This document shows, in pieces, positions 13,909-14,587 of a stretch of 14,587 nucleotides of DNA. The position numbers were made by a program, and so were the translations under genes. Source of the stretch: an uncultured Collinsella sp. Lineage in GTDB: Bacteria; Actinomycetota; Coriobacteriia; Coriobacteriales; Coriobacteriaceae. The notes beneath the pieces are model-generated. The model had not been told where the DNA came from, ran no database searches, and worked only from the letters and a program-made list of their open reading frames with translations. Location: NCBI GenBank assembly GCA_900552705.1, contig USAX01000038.1:1-14587 (forward strand). The letters run 5' to 3'. Every line of letters begins with the position of its first letter. Position 1 is the first letter of the stretch.

Positions 13909-14053
13909 GGGAATCCGGGGGCGTGACGGGGGTTTCTCTCCGGAACGTCCTCGGACATGCAAAGAGGCTCCGCATCGCGCTTCGCGCTGCGGAGCCTCTT
14001 TGCGTCCTGCGGAAAGTTCCGGAGAGAAACCCCCGTCACGCCCCCGGATTCCC
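13909..14053. repeat. 145-nt nested perfect inverted repeat downstream of groEL
   Basis: The outer left arm (13909-13946, 38 nt, from GGGAATCC to CCGGAAC) and outer right arm (14016-14053) are perfect reverse complements. Inside are 12-nt spacers (GTCCTCGGACAT at 13947-13958, GTCCTGCGGAAA at 14004-14015) that do not pair well, then a perfect 15-bp inner stem (13959-13973 with 13989-14003) around a 15-nt loop that can itself fold (GCGC/GCGC). The element is symmetric to the base: 38-12-15-15-15-12-38. No target-site duplication is visible at its edges and no gene lies inside. It may be a compound terminator, a small mobile palindromic element, or an RNase III-type mRNA processing structure. 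Confidence 0.95.
13959..14003 (+). terminator. Inner hairpin, likely groESL terminator
   Basis: GCAAAGAGGCTCCGC pairs perfectly with GCGGAGCCTCTTTGC around a 15-nt loop. The flanking A-rich and T-rich ends look like a terminator, though the T run (CTCTTTGCG) is short. It begins 76 nt after the groEL stop codon and forms the core of the larger inverted repeat. Confidence 0.6.
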
Positions 14054-14087
14054 TGCGTTTACGGCCTTGAGGTCGGCTCGCGGAGAA

Positions 14088-14178
14088 GGACGTGGTTGAT
14101 GGGAGTGCGTGTCCCCTTCGCTGTTTCGCGCTTTGCGCGAAAAGCGCGCTACTTTGGGGCGGATGGAGGACGTGGTTG
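14088..14178 (+). repeat. Direct repeat pair flanking a small hairpin
   Basis: GGACGTGGTTG occurs at 14088-14098 and at 14168-14178, exactly 80 nt apart, with similar flanks (GGA before, TG after). Between them TTTCGCGC-TTT-GCGCGAAA (14124-14142) is a perfect 8-bp hairpin. The 180-nt stretch from the long inverted repeat to the ribU promoter has no credible gene. Confidence 0.5.
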
Positions 14179-14242
14179 TTGCGCTAACTTGTCCCTACCG
14201 CATTTCTGGAGCGTTTCCCACCACAAATTACCCTTGGCATAC

Positions 14243-14270
14243 TTGCGCGAACGATTGCTCGTGCTACACT
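14243..14270 (+). promoter_or_regulatory. Candidate promoter of the riboswitch-ribU transcript
   Basis: TTGCGC (14243-14248) and TACACT (14265-14270) are separated by 16 nt. Transcription would begin near 14277, just ahead of the first riboswitch helix. The consensus match is modest (three and four of six), and the position is the main support. Confidence 0.4.
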
Positions 14271-14281
14271 TGCAATTGCTG

Positions 14282-14461
14282 TTTCAGGGCGGGGTGGAAT
14301 TCCCCACTGGCGGTAAATCGGGCGGTGCCAAAGGGGTGCCGTGGCGCAGGCGAGGTGCCTGTGTTTGAGCCGATGAGTCCGCGACCCGTGCGTGTGTTGG
14401 TTCGCATGCCGGCTGAACTGGTGAGATCCCAGTACCAACGGTTAGAGTCCGGATGAAAGAG
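14282..14461 (+). promoter_or_regulatory. FMN riboswitch (RFN element)
   Basis: Conserved RFN blocks appear in order: AGGGCGGGGTGGAATTCCCC (helix P2, GGGG/CCCC), ACTGGCGGTAAATCGG, CCGATGAGTCCGCGACCC (P3 closing), ACTGGTGAGATCCCAGT and ACCAACGGTTAGAGTCCGGA, ending TGAAAGA. The outer helix P1 pairs TTTC (14282-14285) with GAAA (14455-14458). It senses flavin mononucleotide and lowers expression of riboflavin genes when FMN is plentiful. The P3 arm carries an insertion of about 48 nt. Only 12 nt separate the element from the start codon, leaving no room for a terminator, so control is most likely at translation initiation. Confidence 0.95.
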
Positions 14462-14473
14462 GCAGGGGATCTT

Positions 14474-14587
14474 ATGTCTGAACAGTCGCAGCATATCCAT
14501 TTTGAGAACACGAATAGGTGGAGCACCAAACAGCTCGTTACCATGGCGCTGATGTGCGCCTTGGGCGCCCTGTTTATGTATGTGCAG
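14474..14587 (+). CDS. ribU: Riboflavin ECF transporter substrate-binding subunit RibU (5' end only)
   Basis: The ATG at 14474 follows AGGGGA (14464-14469) and the frame stays open for 38 codons to the window end. The peptide begins with a short polar lead (MSEQSQHIHFENTNRWSTKQ) and then LVTMALMCALGALFMYVQ, the first membrane helix typical of ECF S-components. An FMN riboswitch directly upstream makes riboflavin the expected substrate: RibU binds riboflavin in the membrane and hands it to the shared EcfAA'T module. Because only 38 residues are visible, the call leans on the riboswitch. Confidence 0.8.
   Translation, partial: MSEQSQHIHFENTNRWSTKQLVTMALMCALGALFMYVQ

Overview
The window looks like chromosomal DNA of a high-GC, Gram-positive-type anaerobe. 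A Collinsella-like member of the Coriobacteriia is my best guess. That rests on GC-rich codon use, a DUF2273/Asp23 pair, a YitT protein, an LtaS-type sulfatase, groESL and an FMN-riboswitch-controlled riboflavin transporter. No lineage marker such as 16S rRNA is present, so the assignment is inference. I see no rRNA, tRNA, CRISPR array, phage gene or transposase.

Layout. Positions 1-800: the 3' end of a DUF2273 membrane protein gene, then an Asp23/Gls24 envelope protein and a good terminator. Positions 905-1927: a YitT-family membrane protein. Positions 2078-4876: three plus-strand genes of unknown function. Two are membrane proteins that start with nearly identical zinc ribbons (one with a DUF4234-type domain). 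The third is a DUF2752 protein overlapping its upstream neighbour. The block ends in a 17-bp hairpin shared with the convergent gene. Positions 4912-8250: a divergent pair, an M20 amidohydrolase (minus) and a YtcJ-like amidohydrolase (plus). Positions 8251-8786: a gene-free stretch with several hairpins.

Positions 8787-11641 are on the minus strand. A small His/Cys-rich membrane protein is followed by the wreck of a zinc/manganese ABC-transporter binding-protein gene (signal-peptide region joined out of frame to the last ~39 residues), then an intact LtaS-type sulfatase. I read the first two as the remains of a zinc-uptake locus. Positions 11727-13882: groES and groEL, preceded by an AT-rich palindrome that is not CIRCE.

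Positions 13909-14053, just after groEL, hold a striking 145-nt nested inverted repeat: perfect 38-bp outer arms around a perfect 15-bp inner hairpin, separated by two 12-nt spacers. The window ends with an FMN riboswitch and the first 38 codons of a RibU-like riboflavin transporter gene.

The items most worth following up are the nested inverted repeat, the decayed zinc locus with its HDCTGxxCxxC protein, and the zinc-ribbon/DUF4234/DUF2752 gene trio.
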